NCBI RefSeq assembly: GCF_007679035.1
Contig: NZ_VEFR01000001.1
Location: forward strand, 682,001-746,000
Reading direction: 5' to 3'
DNA: 64,000 bases
Source of the DNA: Agrococcus jejuensis
GTDB lineage: Bacteria > Actinomycetota > Actinomycetes > Actinomycetales > Microbacteriaceae
This document shows positions 14,870 to 23,977 of the stretch, one piece after another (positions within the stretch are counted from its first letter, which is position 1; the number at the start of each line of letters is the position of its first letter). The notes under the pieces were generated by a model. It had not been told where the DNA came from and did no database searches. It saw nothing but the letters and a program-made list of their open reading frames with translations. The position numbers and the translations under genes were made by a program.

Positions 14870-15789
14870 TGGGCGCGGGACACGACCACGGCCACGGCCA
14901 CGGTGCGCAGGGCGCCGTCGCGAACCGCCGTCGTCTCGCGATCGCGTTCGGCATCACGGCGAGCGTGCTCGTCATCCAGGCCGTCGGCGCCGTCGTCACG
15001 GGCTCGCTGTCGCTGCTCGTCGACACGGGGCACATGCTCACCGACGTCGGCGGGCTCGCGCTGTCGCTCGTCGCCGCGACCCTCGCGATGCGGCCGCCGA
15101 CGACGCGACGCACGTGGGGCTTCGCGCGCGCCGAGGTGCTGAGCGCGGCCGCGCAGGCAGGCATCCTGCTCGCGATCGGCGTCTTCGCGCTCATCGAGGG
15201 CGTGCGCCGCCTGCTCGACCCGCCCGAGGTCGAGGGCGGCCCGCTGCTCGTCTTCGGCATCCTCGGCCTCGTCGCCAACGTCATCGCGATCCTCGTGCTC
15301 GTGTCGGCACGCGACGCCAACCTCAACCTGCGCGCGGCGTTCCTCGAGGTCGTCAACGACGCGCTCGGCTCGGTCGCCGTCATCGTCTCGGCCATCGTCA
15401 TCGCGCTCACGGGCTTCCTGCAGGCGGATGCGCTCGCCGCGATGGTCGTCGCGTGCCTCATCATCCCCAGGGCGTTCGTGCTGCTGCGCGCCTCGAGCCG
15501 CATCCTCCTCGAGGAGACGCCCGAGGCGATCGACCTCGACGCCGTGCGCAGCCACATCCTCGAGCTCGACCACGTGACTGCCGTGCACGACCTGCACGCC
15601 TCGCAGATCGCCACGGGCCTGCCGGTGCTCACGGCGCACGTCGTCGTGGCCGACGGCTGCTTCCGCGACGGGCACGGCGCCGCGATCCTCACGCAGGTGC
15701 AGACGTGCATCGCCGAGCACTTCGACGTCGAGCACTCGACGATCCAGGTCGAGCCCGTGAGCCACCGGGAGCCCGAGGCGCACGCGTAG
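14869..15789 (+). CDS. Cation diffusion facilitator (CzcD-like metal exporter)
   Basis: 306 residues. His-rich start (H-D-H-G-H-G-H-G, residues 5-12), six membrane helices, then a ferredoxin-like cytoplasmic domain with T-A-H-V-V-V. The transport site is H55-M-L-T-D59 in helix 2 and E160-V-V-N-D164 in helix 5, so the usual HxxxD of helix 5 is ExxxD. It exchanges a divalent metal, probably Zn or Cd, for protons. It is translationally coupled to the ArsR sensor, a standard resistance pair. Confidence 0.92.
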   Translation: MGAGHDHGHGHGAQGAVANRRRLAIAFGITASVLVIQAVGAVVTGSLSLLVDTGHMLTDVGGLALSLVAATLAMRPPTTRRTWGFARAEVLSAAAQAGILLAIGVFALIEGVRRLLDPPEVEGGPLLVFGILGLVANVIAILVLVSARDANLNLRAAFLEVVNDALGSVAVIVSAIVIALTGFLQADALAAMVVACLIIPRAFVLLRASSRILLEETPEAIDLDAVRSHILELDHVTAVHDLHASQIATGLPVLTAHVVVADGCFRDGHGAAILTQVQTCIAEHFDVEHSTIQVEPVSHREPEAHA

Positions 15790-15801
15790 CGCGCAGGAGG
15801 G

Positions 15802-15890
15802 TGGGCCGGCGCGCTCCTCGCGATCTGCGCGATCGGCGGCGTCGCGCTCGTGCTCGTCGGACTGCTGTGGCGAGGGCGCGAGCGCCGCTA
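15802..15890 (+). pseudogene. Orphan membrane-helix reading frame without a start codon
   Basis: Between the CDF gene and the MFS gene, a frame ending at TAG 15888-15890 encodes W-A-G-A-L-L-A-I-C-A-I-G-G-V-A-L-V-L-V-G-L-L-W followed by R-G-R-E-R-R: a clean single membrane helix with a basic tail. A stop lies upstream, and there is no ATG, GTG or TTG between it and the helix. It looks like the 3' remnant of a small membrane protein. It shares its last bases with the MFS stop on the other strand. A chance frame in GC-rich DNA cannot be excluded. Confidence 0.35.
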
Positions 15891-17153
15891 GGCCTCGCCC
15901 GCGTCCACAGGGTCGCGCCGTCGACGCGTCGCGACCACGAACGGCAGCGCGATGGCCTGCAGCACCGACGACGCGACGATCGTGACGCCGTAGCCCTGCA
16001 GATCGGCGGCGCGCCCGAACGCCGGCTGCACGAAGCCGCCGACGCTGCCGAGCAGCGAGTCGAACGACAGCACCGTCGCCCGCTGCTGCGACGGGATGCA
16101 CGCGTTGAGGTAGGCGCGCCGCACGGGCATGAGCGTGGAGAGCGCGAGCCCCCACACGGCGAGGGCCGCGACGGCGATCCAGAACGACGTCGTGAGGCCC
16201 GCGACGACGAGCGCGACCGTCGAGACGACGAGCGAGGCGAGCATGAGGCTCGTGCGCAGGTGCACGACACGGCGCAGCGGCGCCGCGAGCATGCCGCCGA
16301 CGATCTGCGCCGCCGCCACGAGCGCGGCGACGATGCCCGCGAGCGCGAACGCGCGCTCGTCGCCGTACAGCTCGAGCAGGTACGGCTGCGCTGCGTAGAA
16401 CACGTAGCCCATCGAGCCGCCGACGAACGGGCCGGCGAGCATGAGCCACCGCAGCCTGCCGTCGCGAAGGCCCACGTCGACCGAGACGCGCAGCAGGTCG
16501 CGCATCGCGACGCTCGCCCGCGCGCGCATGGGCGCGAAGCCGAGGTCGTGCATCCAGATCGCCGCGACGACGAGGCTCACGACGAGCAGCGCGGAGCGCA
16601 GCACGAACGGCAGCCAGAGCCCCGCGACCTGCGCGAGCACGCCGCCGAGCACCGAGCCGACGAGCATCGCCGCGCCCGACGCCGCCTGGGCGCGCCCGAA
16701 GACGCCGTCGAGCGAGCCCGCGAACCCGGCGGAGCGGAGCGCATCCACGACCCACGCCTCGATCGCACCCGAGAAGAACGTGTAGCCGAAGCCGAGCAGC
16801 AGCGACGCCGCCGCCCAGCCCCAGAACGGCGACTCCCACACCCACAGCAGCACGTAGAGGCCCGTGGATGCGGCGAGCACCGCCGATCCGAGCAGGAACG
16901 ACAGCCGTCGACCGCGCAGGTCGGCGACGACGCCCGTGGGTATCTCGAACAGCAGCAGCCCCACGGTGTAGAACGCGTTGGCGGCGAACGCCTCGAGGTT
17001 CGTCAGCCCCGCGTCGAGCAGGAAGATCGTGTTGATGCCCCAGATCATGCTCGTCGCGAGCGTGGTCGACGCCGTGAGCCCGAGGTAGGTCGCCTGGATC
17101 GCGCGGGGCGTCGTCGCGGCTGCTGCGGGCACGGTCACGTGCTCAGCATGCAC
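15888..17153 (-). CDS. MFS transporter
   Basis: 421 residues, about 12 membrane helices. The loop after helix 2 reads G-V-V-A-D-L-R-G-R-R, the MFS signature (D-x-x-G-R-R). A charged M-R-A-R-A-S central loop separates the halves. The pattern is that of proton-driven drug or metabolite exporters; the substrate is unknown. The start is GTG 17153, or an in-frame GTG at 17138; neither has a clear ribosome site. It lies 42 nt after the DUF3097 gene on the same strand, so LLM enzyme, DUF3097 and MFS may be one transcript. Confidence 0.85.
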   Translation of the reverse strand: MHAEHVTVPAAAATTPRAIQATYLGLTASTTLATSMIWGINTIFLLDAGLTNLEAFAANAFYTVGLLLFEIPTGVVADLRGRRLSFLLGSAVLAASTGLYVLLWVWESPFWGWAAASLLLGFGYTFFSGAIEAWVVDALRSAGFAGSLDGVFGRAQAASGAAMLVGSVLGGVLAQVAGLWLPFVLRSALLVVSLVVAAIWMHDLGFAPMRARASVAMRDLLRVSVDVGLRDGRLRWLMLAGPFVGGSMGYVFYAAQPYLLELYGDERAFALAGIVAALVAAAQIVGGMLAAPLRRVVHLRTSLMLASLVVSTVALVVAGLTTSFWIAVAALAVWGLALSTLMPVRRAYLNACIPSQQRATVLSFDSLLGSVGGFVQPAFGRAADLQGYGVTIVASSVLQAIALPFVVATRRRRDPVDAGEA

Positions 17154-17195
17154 CCATCCGCGCGCCCTCGTGCCCCGATGGGTCGCGGGCTCGGG

Positions 17196-18041
17196 TCAGG
17201 GGGCGGTGACGAAGTCGATGAGCTCCTCGACGCGCGCGAGCAGCGCGGGCTCGAGGTCGTTCCAGTCGCGCACGCGCGAGAGGATGCGCTGCCAGCCGCG
17301 TGCGACGTCCGCCTGGTCGTCATGGGGCAGGCCGAGGCGACGCAGCGTGCCGCGCTTCCAGTCCTCGCTGCGCGGCACGTCGGGCCAGCGCTCGAGGCCG
17401 ACGCGGGCCGGCTTCACGGCCTGCCACACGTCGATGTACGGATGGCCGACGATGCGCACGTGCCGAGCGTGCGGGCCGCGCTCGACCTCCGCGGCGATGC
17501 GCGACTCCTTCGAGCCGGGCACGAGGTGGTCGACGAGGATGCCGAGGCGACGCTCGGCGCTCGGACGGTGCTCGGCGACGAGCGCTGCGAGGTCGTCGAT
17601 GCCGCCGAGCGGCTCGACGGCGACGCCCTCGACGCGCAGGTCGTGGCCCCACACCCGCTCGACGAGCTCGGCGTCGTGCGTGCCCTCGACGAGGATCCGG
17701 CTCGGCAGCGCGACGCGTGCGCGGTGGTCGACGACGGCGCGCGAGCCCGAGGCGGTGCGCGTCGGCGCCTGGCTCGCGGCCGCGCGGGGCTTCACGAGCT
17801 CGATCGCCTCCCCGTCGACGAGGAAGCCGAGGCCGAGCGGGAACAGCCGCACCGTGCCGCGGCGATCCTCGAGCTGCACGTGCCCCGCCTCGATGCCGAC
17901 GACGGCGCCGACGAATCCCTCCCCCGTCTCGACGACGAGGTCGCGATCGGCGGGCACCTGCCGCGGCGCCTTGGGCGCGCGGGCCGCCTTCGCCTCGGCC
18001 GAGAGCACGTCGCCGCCCCACGACCCCCAGTCCATCGTCAC
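17196..18041 (-). CDS. DUF3097 protein with TOPRIM-like segment
   Basis: 281 residues, an actinobacterial conserved family with no assigned function. The N-terminal part has a small beta-barrel-like region (V-G-A-V-V-G-I-E-A-G-H-V-Q-L-E-D-R-R-G). The centre reads I-L-V-E-G-T-H-D-A-E-L-V-E-R-V-W-G, then V-E-P-L-G-G-I-D-D-L and L-G-I-L-V-D-H-L-V-P-G-S-K-E. This matches the TOPRIM layout: conserved Glu in the first strand, Asp in the D-x-D-like second, as in primases and RNase M5. It may therefore bind nucleic acid with a metal. The start GTG 18041 overlaps the stop of the LLM gene (GTGA). Confidence 0.85.
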   Translation of the reverse strand: MTMDWGSWGGDVLSAEAKAARAPKAPRQVPADRDLVVETGEGFVGAVVGIEAGHVQLEDRRGTVRLFPLGLGFLVDGEAIELVKPRAAASQAPTRTASGSRAVVDHRARVALPSRILVEGTHDAELVERVWGHDLRVEGVAVEPLGGIDDLAALVAEHRPSAERRLGILVDHLVPGSKESRIAAEVERGPHARHVRIVGHPYIDVWQAVKPARVGLERWPDVPRSEDWKRGTLRRLGLPHDDQADVARGWQRILSRVRDWNDLEPALLARVEELIDFVTAP

Positions 18042-19072
18042 GAGCGCAGCTCGGCGACGGCCTCGAGCGCGGCGACGTCGCCCTGCACGAGCATGCGCGT
18101 GACGACGGTCGACTCCCAGCGCTGCAGGTCGTCGCGCAGCTTCGCCATCGGGCCGACGAGGCCGATCTCCTCGACGAGGCGGGTGGGCACGGCGGCGATG
18201 GCGCCGGCCTTGTCACCGGCGAGGTACCGCTCCTGGATGACCTCGCACTCGGCCTCGTAGCCGAGGCGCGCGACGGCGTCGAGGTGGAAGTTCTGCCCCT
18301 TGGCGCCCATGCCGCCCACGTAGAGCGCGATCATCGGTCGCACCTGATCGGCGGCGCGCTCGACGTCGTCGTCGACCACGACGGGCACGGGCAGCGAGAC
18401 CTCGAAGTCGGATGCCGGCGGCAGCGCGGCGTCGCGCTTCGCGAAGCCCTCCGCGAGGTTCGCGCGCGCCTCGCCGTCGAGGGCCGGCGACAGCAGGAAC
18501 GGCAGCCAGCCGTCGGCGATCTCGGCGGCGAGCGCCGTGTTCCTCGGGCCCTCGGCGGCGAGGTGGATGGGGATGTGCTCGCGCGAGGGATGCAGCGTCG
18601 ACAGGAGCGGCTTGCCGAGCCCCGTCGTGCCCTCGCCGGTGCGCGGCAGCGGCAGCTGCGGACCGGGTGCCGTCACGGGCGCCTGCCTGGCCATGACGGC
18701 GCGCAGGATCGCGACGTACTCGCGCGTGCGGGCGAGCGGCCGCGGATACGGCTGTCCGTACCAGCCCTCGACGACCTGCGGCCCCGAGGCGCCGACGCCC
18801 AGGATCACGCGACCGCCCGAGAGATGGTCGAGCGTCATCGCCTGCATCGCCGTCGCCGCCGGGGTGCGCGCCGACAGCTGCGCGATGCCCGTCGCGAGGC
18901 GGATCGTCGAGGTGCCCGCGCCCCACCACGCGAGCGGGGTGAACGCATCCGAGCCGTACGCCTCCGCCGTCCACACCGAGTCGAACCCGAGCCGCTCCGC
19001 AGCCTGGATCGTCTCGAGAGCCTTGGGCGGCGGTCCTTGGCGCCAGTAGCCGATCGAGTAGCCGAACTCCAT
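18038..19072 (-). CDS. LLM-class F420/flavin-dependent oxidoreductase
   Basis: 344 residues, TIM-barrel luciferase-like fold. Family marks are F-G-Y-S-I-G-Y-W at the start, A-E-R-L-G-F-D-S-V-W-T-A-E near residue 28, M-T-L-D-H-L-S-G-G-R-V-I-L-G-V-G-A-S-G near 95 and the N-terminal catalytic region of F420-dependent members. It is closest to the group annotated as F420-dependent methylene-H4MPT reductase-like proteins of actinobacteria. The substrate is unknown. TACGCT lies 6 nt before ATG 19072. Divergent from another LLM gene. Confidence 0.87.
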   Translation of the reverse strand: MEFGYSIGYWRQGPPPKALETIQAAERLGFDSVWTAEAYGSDAFTPLAWWGAGTSTIRLATGIAQLSARTPAATAMQAMTLDHLSGGRVILGVGASGPQVVEGWYGQPYPRPLARTREYVAILRAVMARQAPVTAPGPQLPLPRTGEGTTGLGKPLLSTLHPSREHIPIHLAAEGPRNTALAAEIADGWLPFLLSPALDGEARANLAEGFAKRDAALPPASDFEVSLPVPVVVDDDVERAADQVRPMIALYVGGMGAKGQNFHLDAVARLGYEAECEVIQERYLAGDKAGAIAAVPTRLVEEIGLVGPMAKLRDDLQRWESTVVTRMLVQGDVAALEAVAELRS

Positions 19073-19078
19073 CGCTCC

Positions 19079-19084
19079 AGCGTA
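19079..19084 (-). promoter_or_regulatory. Leaderless -10 box of the minus-strand LLM gene
   Basis: TACGCT with a 6-nt gap (GGAGCG) to ATG 19072; the gap also holds GGAG. Confidence 0.55.
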
Positions 19085-19117
19085 TGGCCCTCGGCTCGGC
19101 GCTCGCGGGGACGCGCT

Positions 19118-19123
19118 TAGGCT
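19118..19123 (+). promoter_or_regulatory. Leaderless -10 box of the plus-strand LLM gene
   Basis: TAGGCT with a 7-nt gap to ATG 19131. Confidence 0.6.
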
Positions 19124-19130
19124 CGAGCGC

Positions 19131-20036
19131 ATGACCCTCCGCATCTTCACCGAACCCCAGCAGGGCGCCTCGTACGACGAGCTGCTCGCCATCGCGCTGC
19201 GTGCCGAGTCCGCCGGGTTCGACGCCTTCTTCCGCTCCGACCACTACCTGCGGATGGGCGACGGCGACCCCGGATACGGGCCGACGGATGCGTGGACGAG
19301 CCTCGCGGGCCTCGCGCGCGACACCTCCACGATCCGCCTCGGCACGCTCGTGTCGTCGGTGACGTACCGCCTGCCCGGCGTGCTGGCGATCCAGGTGGCG
19401 AACGTCGACGCCATGTCGGGCGGCCGCGTCGAGCTCGGGCTCGGCACCGGCTGGTTCGCCGAGGAGCACGCCGCGTACGGCATCCCCTTCCCGAAGCGGC
19501 GCTTCGACCTGCTCGAGGAGCAGCTCGCCGTCGTCACGGGCCTCTGGGAGACGCCGACGGGCGAGACGTTCTCGTTCGCGGGCGAGCACTACGCGCTCAC
19601 CGACTCCCCCGCCCTGCCGAAGCCCGTGCAGTCGCCGGTGCCCGTGCTCGTCGGCGGCCATGGCCCCACGCGCACGCCCGCGATCGCGGCGCGGTACGCG
19701 ACGGAGTTCAACGTCCCGTTCCCGGAGCTCGACGCCATCGAGGGCGCGTTCGCGCGCGTGCGGGATGCGGTCGCCGAGGCCGAGCGCACGGCGCCCATGA
19801 CCTACTCGGTCGCGCTCGTGGCGTGCATCGGTCAGACGGAGGAGCAGTTCGTGCGTCGCGCCGCGGCCATCGGCCGCGAGCCCGCCGAGCTGCGCGAGCA
19901 CGGCATCGCCGGCACGCCCGCCGAGGCCGCCGATCGCCTCGCGCAGGTGCGCGCGATGGGCGCGGAGCGCGTCTACCTGCAGTGCCTCGACATCACGGAC
20001 CTCGACCATGTCGACGAGCTGGCGGCGCTCGCCTGA
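19131..20036 (+). CDS. LLM-class F420-dependent oxidoreductase (TIGR03560-like)
   Basis: 301 residues, luciferase-like barrel. R-I-F-T-E-P-Q-Q-G-A at the start, A-E-S-A-G-F-D-A-F-F-R-S-D-H-Y (residues 27-41), V-S-S-V-T-Y-R-L-P-G and S-G-G-R-V-E-L-G-L-G-T-G-W mark the F420-binding group often involved in redox chemistry on xenobiotics or secondary metabolites. F420 use is inferred from family, not from a visible residue. It is divergently transcribed from a second, only distantly similar LLM enzyme 58 bp away. Confidence 0.88.
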   Translation: MTLRIFTEPQQGASYDELLAIALRAESAGFDAFFRSDHYLRMGDGDPGYGPTDAWTSLAGLARDTSTIRLGTLVSSVTYRLPGVLAIQVANVDAMSGGRVELGLGTGWFAEEHAAYGIPFPKRRFDLLEEQLAVVTGLWETPTGETFSFAGEHYALTDSPALPKPVQSPVPVLVGGHGPTRTPAIAARYATEFNVPFPELDAIEGAFARVRDAVAEAERTAPMTYSVALVACIGQTEEQFVRRAAAIGREPAELREHGIAGTPAEAADRLAQVRAMGAERVYLQCLDITDLDHVDELAALA

Positions 20037-20050
20037 GGTGCGCGCATGAC

Positions 20051-20082
20051 GAAGGGGGCCGGCCTCATGGCCGACCCCCTTC
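20051..20082. terminator. Hairpin terminator between convergent genes
   Basis: 14-bp stem with one mismatch, GAAGGGGG at one end and CCCCCTTC at the other, loop TCAT. It lies 15 nt after the LLM stop and 13 nt after the glsB-like stop, so it serves both directions. Confidence 0.7.
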
Positions 20083-20094
20083 GAAGCTCCTGCG

Positions 20095-20370
20095 TCAGGC
20101 GCGCGTCTTGCCGCGGCTGCCGCGCGTGATGAGGCCGTAGATCAGCAGCACGATGATCGCGCCGCCGATGGCCAGCAGCCACGTGGTGATGTCGAAGAAG
20201 CCCTCGAGACCGACGCCGAAGACAGCGGATCCGATGAAGCCTCCGAGGAGCGCTCCGACGACGCCCAGCACGAGCGTGATGATCCAGCCACCACCCTGCT
20301 TGCCGGGGAGGATCAGCTTCGCGATGGCTCCGGCCACGAGGCCGAGCACGATCCAACCGATGATTCCCAT
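20095..20370 (-). CDS. GlsB/YeaQ/YmgE-family small membrane protein
   Basis: 91 residues with three hydrophobic helices. The family pattern G-I-I-G-W-I-V-L-G-L-V-A-G-A-I-A-K at the N-terminus and G-G-F-I-G-S-A-V-F-G in the middle are clear. These transglycosylase-associated proteins are often induced by stress, but their activity has not been shown. GGAAGG lies upstream of ATG 20370. It is flanked by hairpin terminators on both sides, so it is a single-gene unit. Confidence 0.9.
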   Translation of the reverse strand: MGIIGWIVLGLVAGAIAKLILPGKQGGGWIITLVLGVVGALLGGFIGSAVFGVGLEGFFDITTWLLAIGGAIIVLLIYGLITRGSRGKTRA

Positions 20371-20522
20371 GGTGCGTTCCTTCCGTTGGGGGCCGCGGCC
20401 TCATGAGCCGCTCGGGATGCCCCGTCTCGAGAACCTTCGCACCTTGGAGCGCCCTATGACGAAGTCCGCTCCGCCCCTTGACGAACGACGAAGAAGATGG
20501 TTCGGAGATCGAAGGAGATGCG

Positions 20523-20555
20523 GATGGGGCCTCGGCGTGTCGCCGAGACCCCATC
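20523..20555 (-). terminator. Hairpin terminator of gatCAB
   Basis: 15-bp stem with one mismatch (GATGGGG...CCCCATC), loop TGT, starting 23 nt after the gatB stop. Confidence 0.7.
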
Positions 20556-20577
20556 GATGCGCTGGACGCGCGGCTCG

Positions 20578-22092
20578 CTACGACTGCGCTGCGCGCTCGA
20601 GCACGATCTCGCGGACGCGCGCGGCATCGGCCTGGCCGCGCATCGCCTTCATGACGGCGCCGATGACGGCGCCGGCGGCCTGCACCTTGCCGTCCTGGAT
20701 CTTCGCGAGCACGTCCGGCTGCGCCGCGAGCGCCTCGTCGACGGCGGCGACGAGCGCACCCTCGTCGGAGACGACCTGCAGCCCGCGCGCGGCGGCGACC
20801 TCCGACGGCGACCCCTCGCCCGCGACGACGCCCTCGAGCGCCTGTCGCGCGAGGCGGTCGGTGAGCGTGCCCTCGTCGACGAGTCGCTGCAGCTCCGCCA
20901 CGTGCCCCGGCGTCACGAGCGACGCGGCGTCGACGCCGCGCTCGTTGGCGACGCGAGCGAGCTCGCCCGTCCACCACTTGCGGGCCGCAGCCGGTGACGC
21001 GCCTGCGGCGACCGTCGCCTCGATCGTGTCGAGCAGGCCGGCGTTGACGACGTCCTGCAGCTCGAGGTCGGTGAAGCCCCAGTCGGACTGCAGCCGGCGC
21101 CGGCGCACGGCGGGCTGCTCGGGCAGCGCGGCGCGCAGCTGCTCGACGAGCTCGCGCGTCGGCTCCACGGGCAGCAGGTCGGGCTCGGGGAAGTACCGGT
21201 AGTCGTCGGCGTCGGACTTCGGTCGACCGGGGCTGGTCGTGCCGGTGTCCTCGTGCCAGTGGCGCGTCTCCTGGGTGATCGTGCCGCCGCCGGCGAGGAT
21301 CGCCGCCTGCCGCTGGATCTCGTAGCGCACCGCGCGCTCGACCGAGCGCAGCGAGTTCACGTTCTTCGTCTCGGTGCGCGTGCCGAACCGCTCCTGGCCG
21401 CGGGGGCGCAGCGACACGTTGGCGTCGCAGCGCAGGTTGCCGCGCTCCATGCGCGCCTCGGAGATGCCGAGCGACAGCACGATGTCGCGGATCGTGGCGA
21501 CGTAGGCCTTCGCGATCTCGGGTGCCGAGTGCTCGGCGCCCACGATGGGCTTCGTCACGATCTCGACGAGCGGCACGCCCGCGCGGTTGTAGTCGACGAG
21601 CGAGTACTCGGCGCCCTGGATGCGGCCGGTGGCGCCGCCGACGTGCGTGAGCTTGCCGGCGTCCTCCTCCATGTGCGCGCGCTCGATCGGGATGTCGATC
21701 CGCCGGCCGTCGGCCAGCTGCACCTCGACGGAGCCCTCGAAGGCGATGGGCTCGTCGTACTGCGAGATCTGGTAGTTCTTCGGCGTGTCCGGGTAGTAGT
21801 AGTTCTTGCGCGCGAAGCGGCTCGACTCGGCGATCTCGCAGCCGAGCGCGAGGCCCAGCGAGATCGAGTACCGGATGGCCTCGTCGTTCACGACGGGCAG
21901 GCTGCCGGGCAGGCCGAGGCTCAGCGGGTCGATGAGCGTGTTCGGCGCCGCGTCGTGGTGGTCGGGATGCGCCGGGTTGGGCGCGGCCGAGAACATCTTC
22001 GTGCGCGTGCCGAGCTCGACGTGCACCTCGAAGCCGAGCACGGGCTCGTAGCGCTCGAGGGCCTCGTCGAAGTCCATGAGGCGGTCCTTCAT
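20578..22092 (-). CDS. gatB: Asp/Glu-tRNA amidotransferase subunit B
   Basis: 504 residues. N-terminal cradle: E-V-H-V-E-L-x-T-x-T-K-M-F near residue 22, L-P-G-S-L-P-V-V-N, the [19 protein letters not shown] core and H-M-E-E-D-A-G-K-L. The C-terminal YqeY-like domain ends the chain. It activates Glu-tRNA(Gln) or Asp-tRNA(Asn) by phosphorylation and receives ammonia from GatA. It overlaps the gatA stop by ATGA and has GGGAGGAG upstream. Confidence 0.97.
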   Translation of the reverse strand: MKDRLMDFDEALERYEPVLGFEVHVELGTRTKMFSAAPNPAHPDHHDAAPNTLIDPLSLGLPGSLPVVNDEAIRYSISLGLALGCEIAESSRFARKNYYYPDTPKNYQISQYDEPIAFEGSVEVQLADGRRIDIPIERAHMEEDAGKLTHVGGATGRIQGAEYSLVDYNRAGVPLVEIVTKPIVGAEHSAPEIAKAYVATIRDIVLSLGISEARMERGNLRCDANVSLRPRGQERFGTRTETKNVNSLRSVERAVRYEIQRQAAILAGGGTITQETRHWHEDTGTTSPGRPKSDADDYRYFPEPDLLPVEPTRELVEQLRAALPEQPAVRRRRLQSDWGFTDLELQDVVNAGLLDTIEATVAAGASPAAARKWWTGELARVANERGVDAASLVTPGHVAELQRLVDEGTLTDRLARQALEGVVAGEGSPSEVAAARGLQVVSDEGALVAAVDEALAAQPDVLAKIQDGKVQAAGAVIGAVMKAMRGQADAARVREIVLERAAQS

Positions 22093-23603
22093 CGTGCTCC
22101 TCCCGTGAGTGCCGGTGCCTTGGTGGCGAGGATGCCGCCCCACTGCTCGGCGAGCAGCGCCTCGATCGTCGCGCCGGCGCGGTAGAGCCGCACGTCCTCG
22201 AAGTGCGGCGCGAGCAGCTGCAGCCCCACGGGCAGGCCGTCGTCGCCGAGGCCCATGGGGATCGACATGCCGGGGATGCCCGCGAGGTTCGCGGGGATGG
22301 TCGTGATGTCGTTGGCGTACATCGCGAGCGGATCGTCGATCTTCTCGCCGAGCCGGAACGCCGTCGTGGGCGCCGAGGGCGAGACGAGCACGTCGGCCTG
22401 CGCGAACGCGGCGTCGAAGTCGCGCTGGATGAGCGTGCGCACCTGCTGGGCCGAGCCGTAGTAGGCGTCGTAGTAGCCGGCGCTCAGCGCGTAGGTGCCG
22501 AGGATGATGCGGCGCTTCACCTCGGGGCCGAACCCGGCCTCCCGCGACGCGGCCATGACGTCCTCGACCGTGCCTCCCTGCTCGACGCGCAGGCCGAAGC
22601 GCACGGAGTCGAAGCGGGCGAGGTTCGAGGAGGCCTCGGCGGGCAGGATGAGGTAGTAGGCGGCGACGGCGTACTCGACGCTCGGCATCGACACCTCGAC
22701 GACCTCGCCGCCTGCGCGCTCGATGAGCGCGACGGTCTCGTGGAAGCGCGCCGCAACGTCGGCGGCGATGCCGTCGGTGTCGAGCTCGCGGATGACGCCG
22801 ACCTTCAGGCCCGCGAGCGAGCCGGATGCGGCGCCCTCGCGCGCGGCGGCGGCGAACGACGGCCACTCGCGCTGCAGCGACGTGGAGTCGTGCGGGTCGT
22901 GGCCGCCGATGACGTCGTGGATGAGCGCCGAGTCGAGCACCGTGCGCGACACGGGGCCGACCTGGTCGAGGCTCGAGGCCAGCGCGATGGCGCCGTACCT
23001 GCTGACGCCGCCGTACGTGGGCTTGACGCCGACGGAGCCGGTGACCGCCGCCGGCTGACGGATCGAGCCACCGGTGTCGGAGCCGAGGGCGAACGGCGCC
23101 TCGAAGGCCGCGACCGCCGCCGCCGAGCCACCGCCGGAGCCGCCGGGGATGCGCTCGAGGTCCCACGGGTTGCGCGTGGGGCCGTACGCCGAGTGCTCGG
23201 TCGAGGAGCCCATGGCGAACTCGTCCATGTTCGTCTTGCCGAGCGCGACGAGGCCCGCGGCCTTCAGGCGCGCGACGGGCGTCGCGTCGTAGGGCGGCAC
23301 CCAGCCCTCGAGGATGCGCGAGCCCGACGTCGACGGCATGCCGATCGTGCACAGCACGTCCTTGATCGCGACGGGCGCGCCCGCGAGCTCGTGCAGCCGC
23401 TCGCCTGCGGCACGCCGATCGTCGATGGCGCGCGCCTCGTCGAGGGCGCCGGCGTTGACGTGGAGGAACGCGTGCAGCTCGCCGTCGACGGCCGCGATGC
23501 GGTCGAGGTGCGCCTGCGTCGCCTCGACGCTCGAGACGTCGCCGGCGGCGAGGAGGCCTGCGAGCTCGGCGCCGGAGCTGCGGGTGAGGTCCTGCGAGGT
23601 CAC
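22089..23603 (-). CDS. gatA: Asp/Glu-tRNA amidotransferase subunit A
   Basis: 504 residues, amidase-signature enzyme. Catalytic Lys in A-I-K-D-V-L-C-T, the glycine/serine loop S-G-G-G-S-A-A-A and the cis-Ser/nucleophile Ser pair in [12 protein letters not shown] give the Ser-Ser-Lys triad. It releases ammonia from glutamine for GatB. GTG 23603 overlaps the gatC stop (GTGA). Normal length. Confidence 0.97.
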   Translation of the reverse strand: MTSQDLTRSSGAELAGLLAAGDVSSVEATQAHLDRIAAVDGELHAFLHVNAGALDEARAIDDRRAAGERLHELAGAPVAIKDVLCTIGMPSTSGSRILEGWVPPYDATPVARLKAAGLVALGKTNMDEFAMGSSTEHSAYGPTRNPWDLERIPGGSGGGSAAAVAAFEAPFALGSDTGGSIRQPAAVTGSVGVKPTYGGVSRYGAIALASSLDQVGPVSRTVLDSALIHDVIGGHDPHDSTSLQREWPSFAAAAREGAASGSLAGLKVGVIRELDTDGIAADVAARFHETVALIERAGGEVVEVSMPSVEYAVAAYYLILPAEASSNLARFDSVRFGLRVEQGGTVEDVMAASREAGFGPEVKRRIILGTYALSAGYYDAYYGSAQQVRTLIQRDFDAAFAQADVLVSPSAPTTAFRLGEKIDDPLAMYANDITTIPANLAGIPGMSIPMGLGDDGLPVGLQLLAPHFEDVRLYRAGATIEALLAEQWGGILATKAPALTGGAR

Positions 23604-23899
23604 TGCTCCTCCCCCAGGATCGCGGAGACGCGGAAGCGCTCGCCGTCGTGGCTCGGCGCCCCGGCGAACGCCTCGGCGTGGCTGAGGGTCGCGCCCTCGA
23701 CGTCGGGGCGCGTCACGTTCGCGAGCGGCACGGGGTGGCTCGTGGCGGGCACGTCGTCGCCGACGGCCTCCGAGACCTTCGCGATGGCGTCGACGATGGC
23801 CGAGAGCTCGGTGGTGAGGCTCTCGATCTCCTCGTCGGTGAGGGCGATGCGCGAGAGGCCGGCGAGGTGCTCGACCTGCTCGCGGGTGATGTCGGACAT
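23600..23899 (-). CDS. gatC: Asp/Glu-tRNA amidotransferase subunit C
   Basis: 99 residues: [17 protein letters not shown] at the start and a central L-S-A-I-V-D helix, ending with the [10 protein letters not shown] strand. It wraps GatA and GatB together. The start is ATG 23899, with GGAG 6 nt upstream, rather than the upstream ATG at 23932, which overlaps the -10 box. First gene of gatCAB. Confidence 0.95.
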   Translation of the reverse strand: MSDITREQVEHLAGLSRIALTDEEIESLTTELSAIVDAIAKVSEAVGDDVPATSHPVPLANVTRPDVEGATLSHAEAFAGAPSHDGERFRVSAILGEEQ

Positions 23900-23930
23900 G
23901 CGTCTCCAGCTCGGAGGAAGGGATGCGTCC

Positions 23931-23936
23931 ATCCTA
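23931..23936 (-). promoter_or_regulatory. -10 box of gatCAB
   Basis: TAGGAT, giving a leader of about 25 nt with a ribosome site. Confidence 0.5.
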
Positions 23937-23977
23937 CGGAGCCGAGCGCATCCGCGGTCGCGGTGCGCTGGTGCGCG

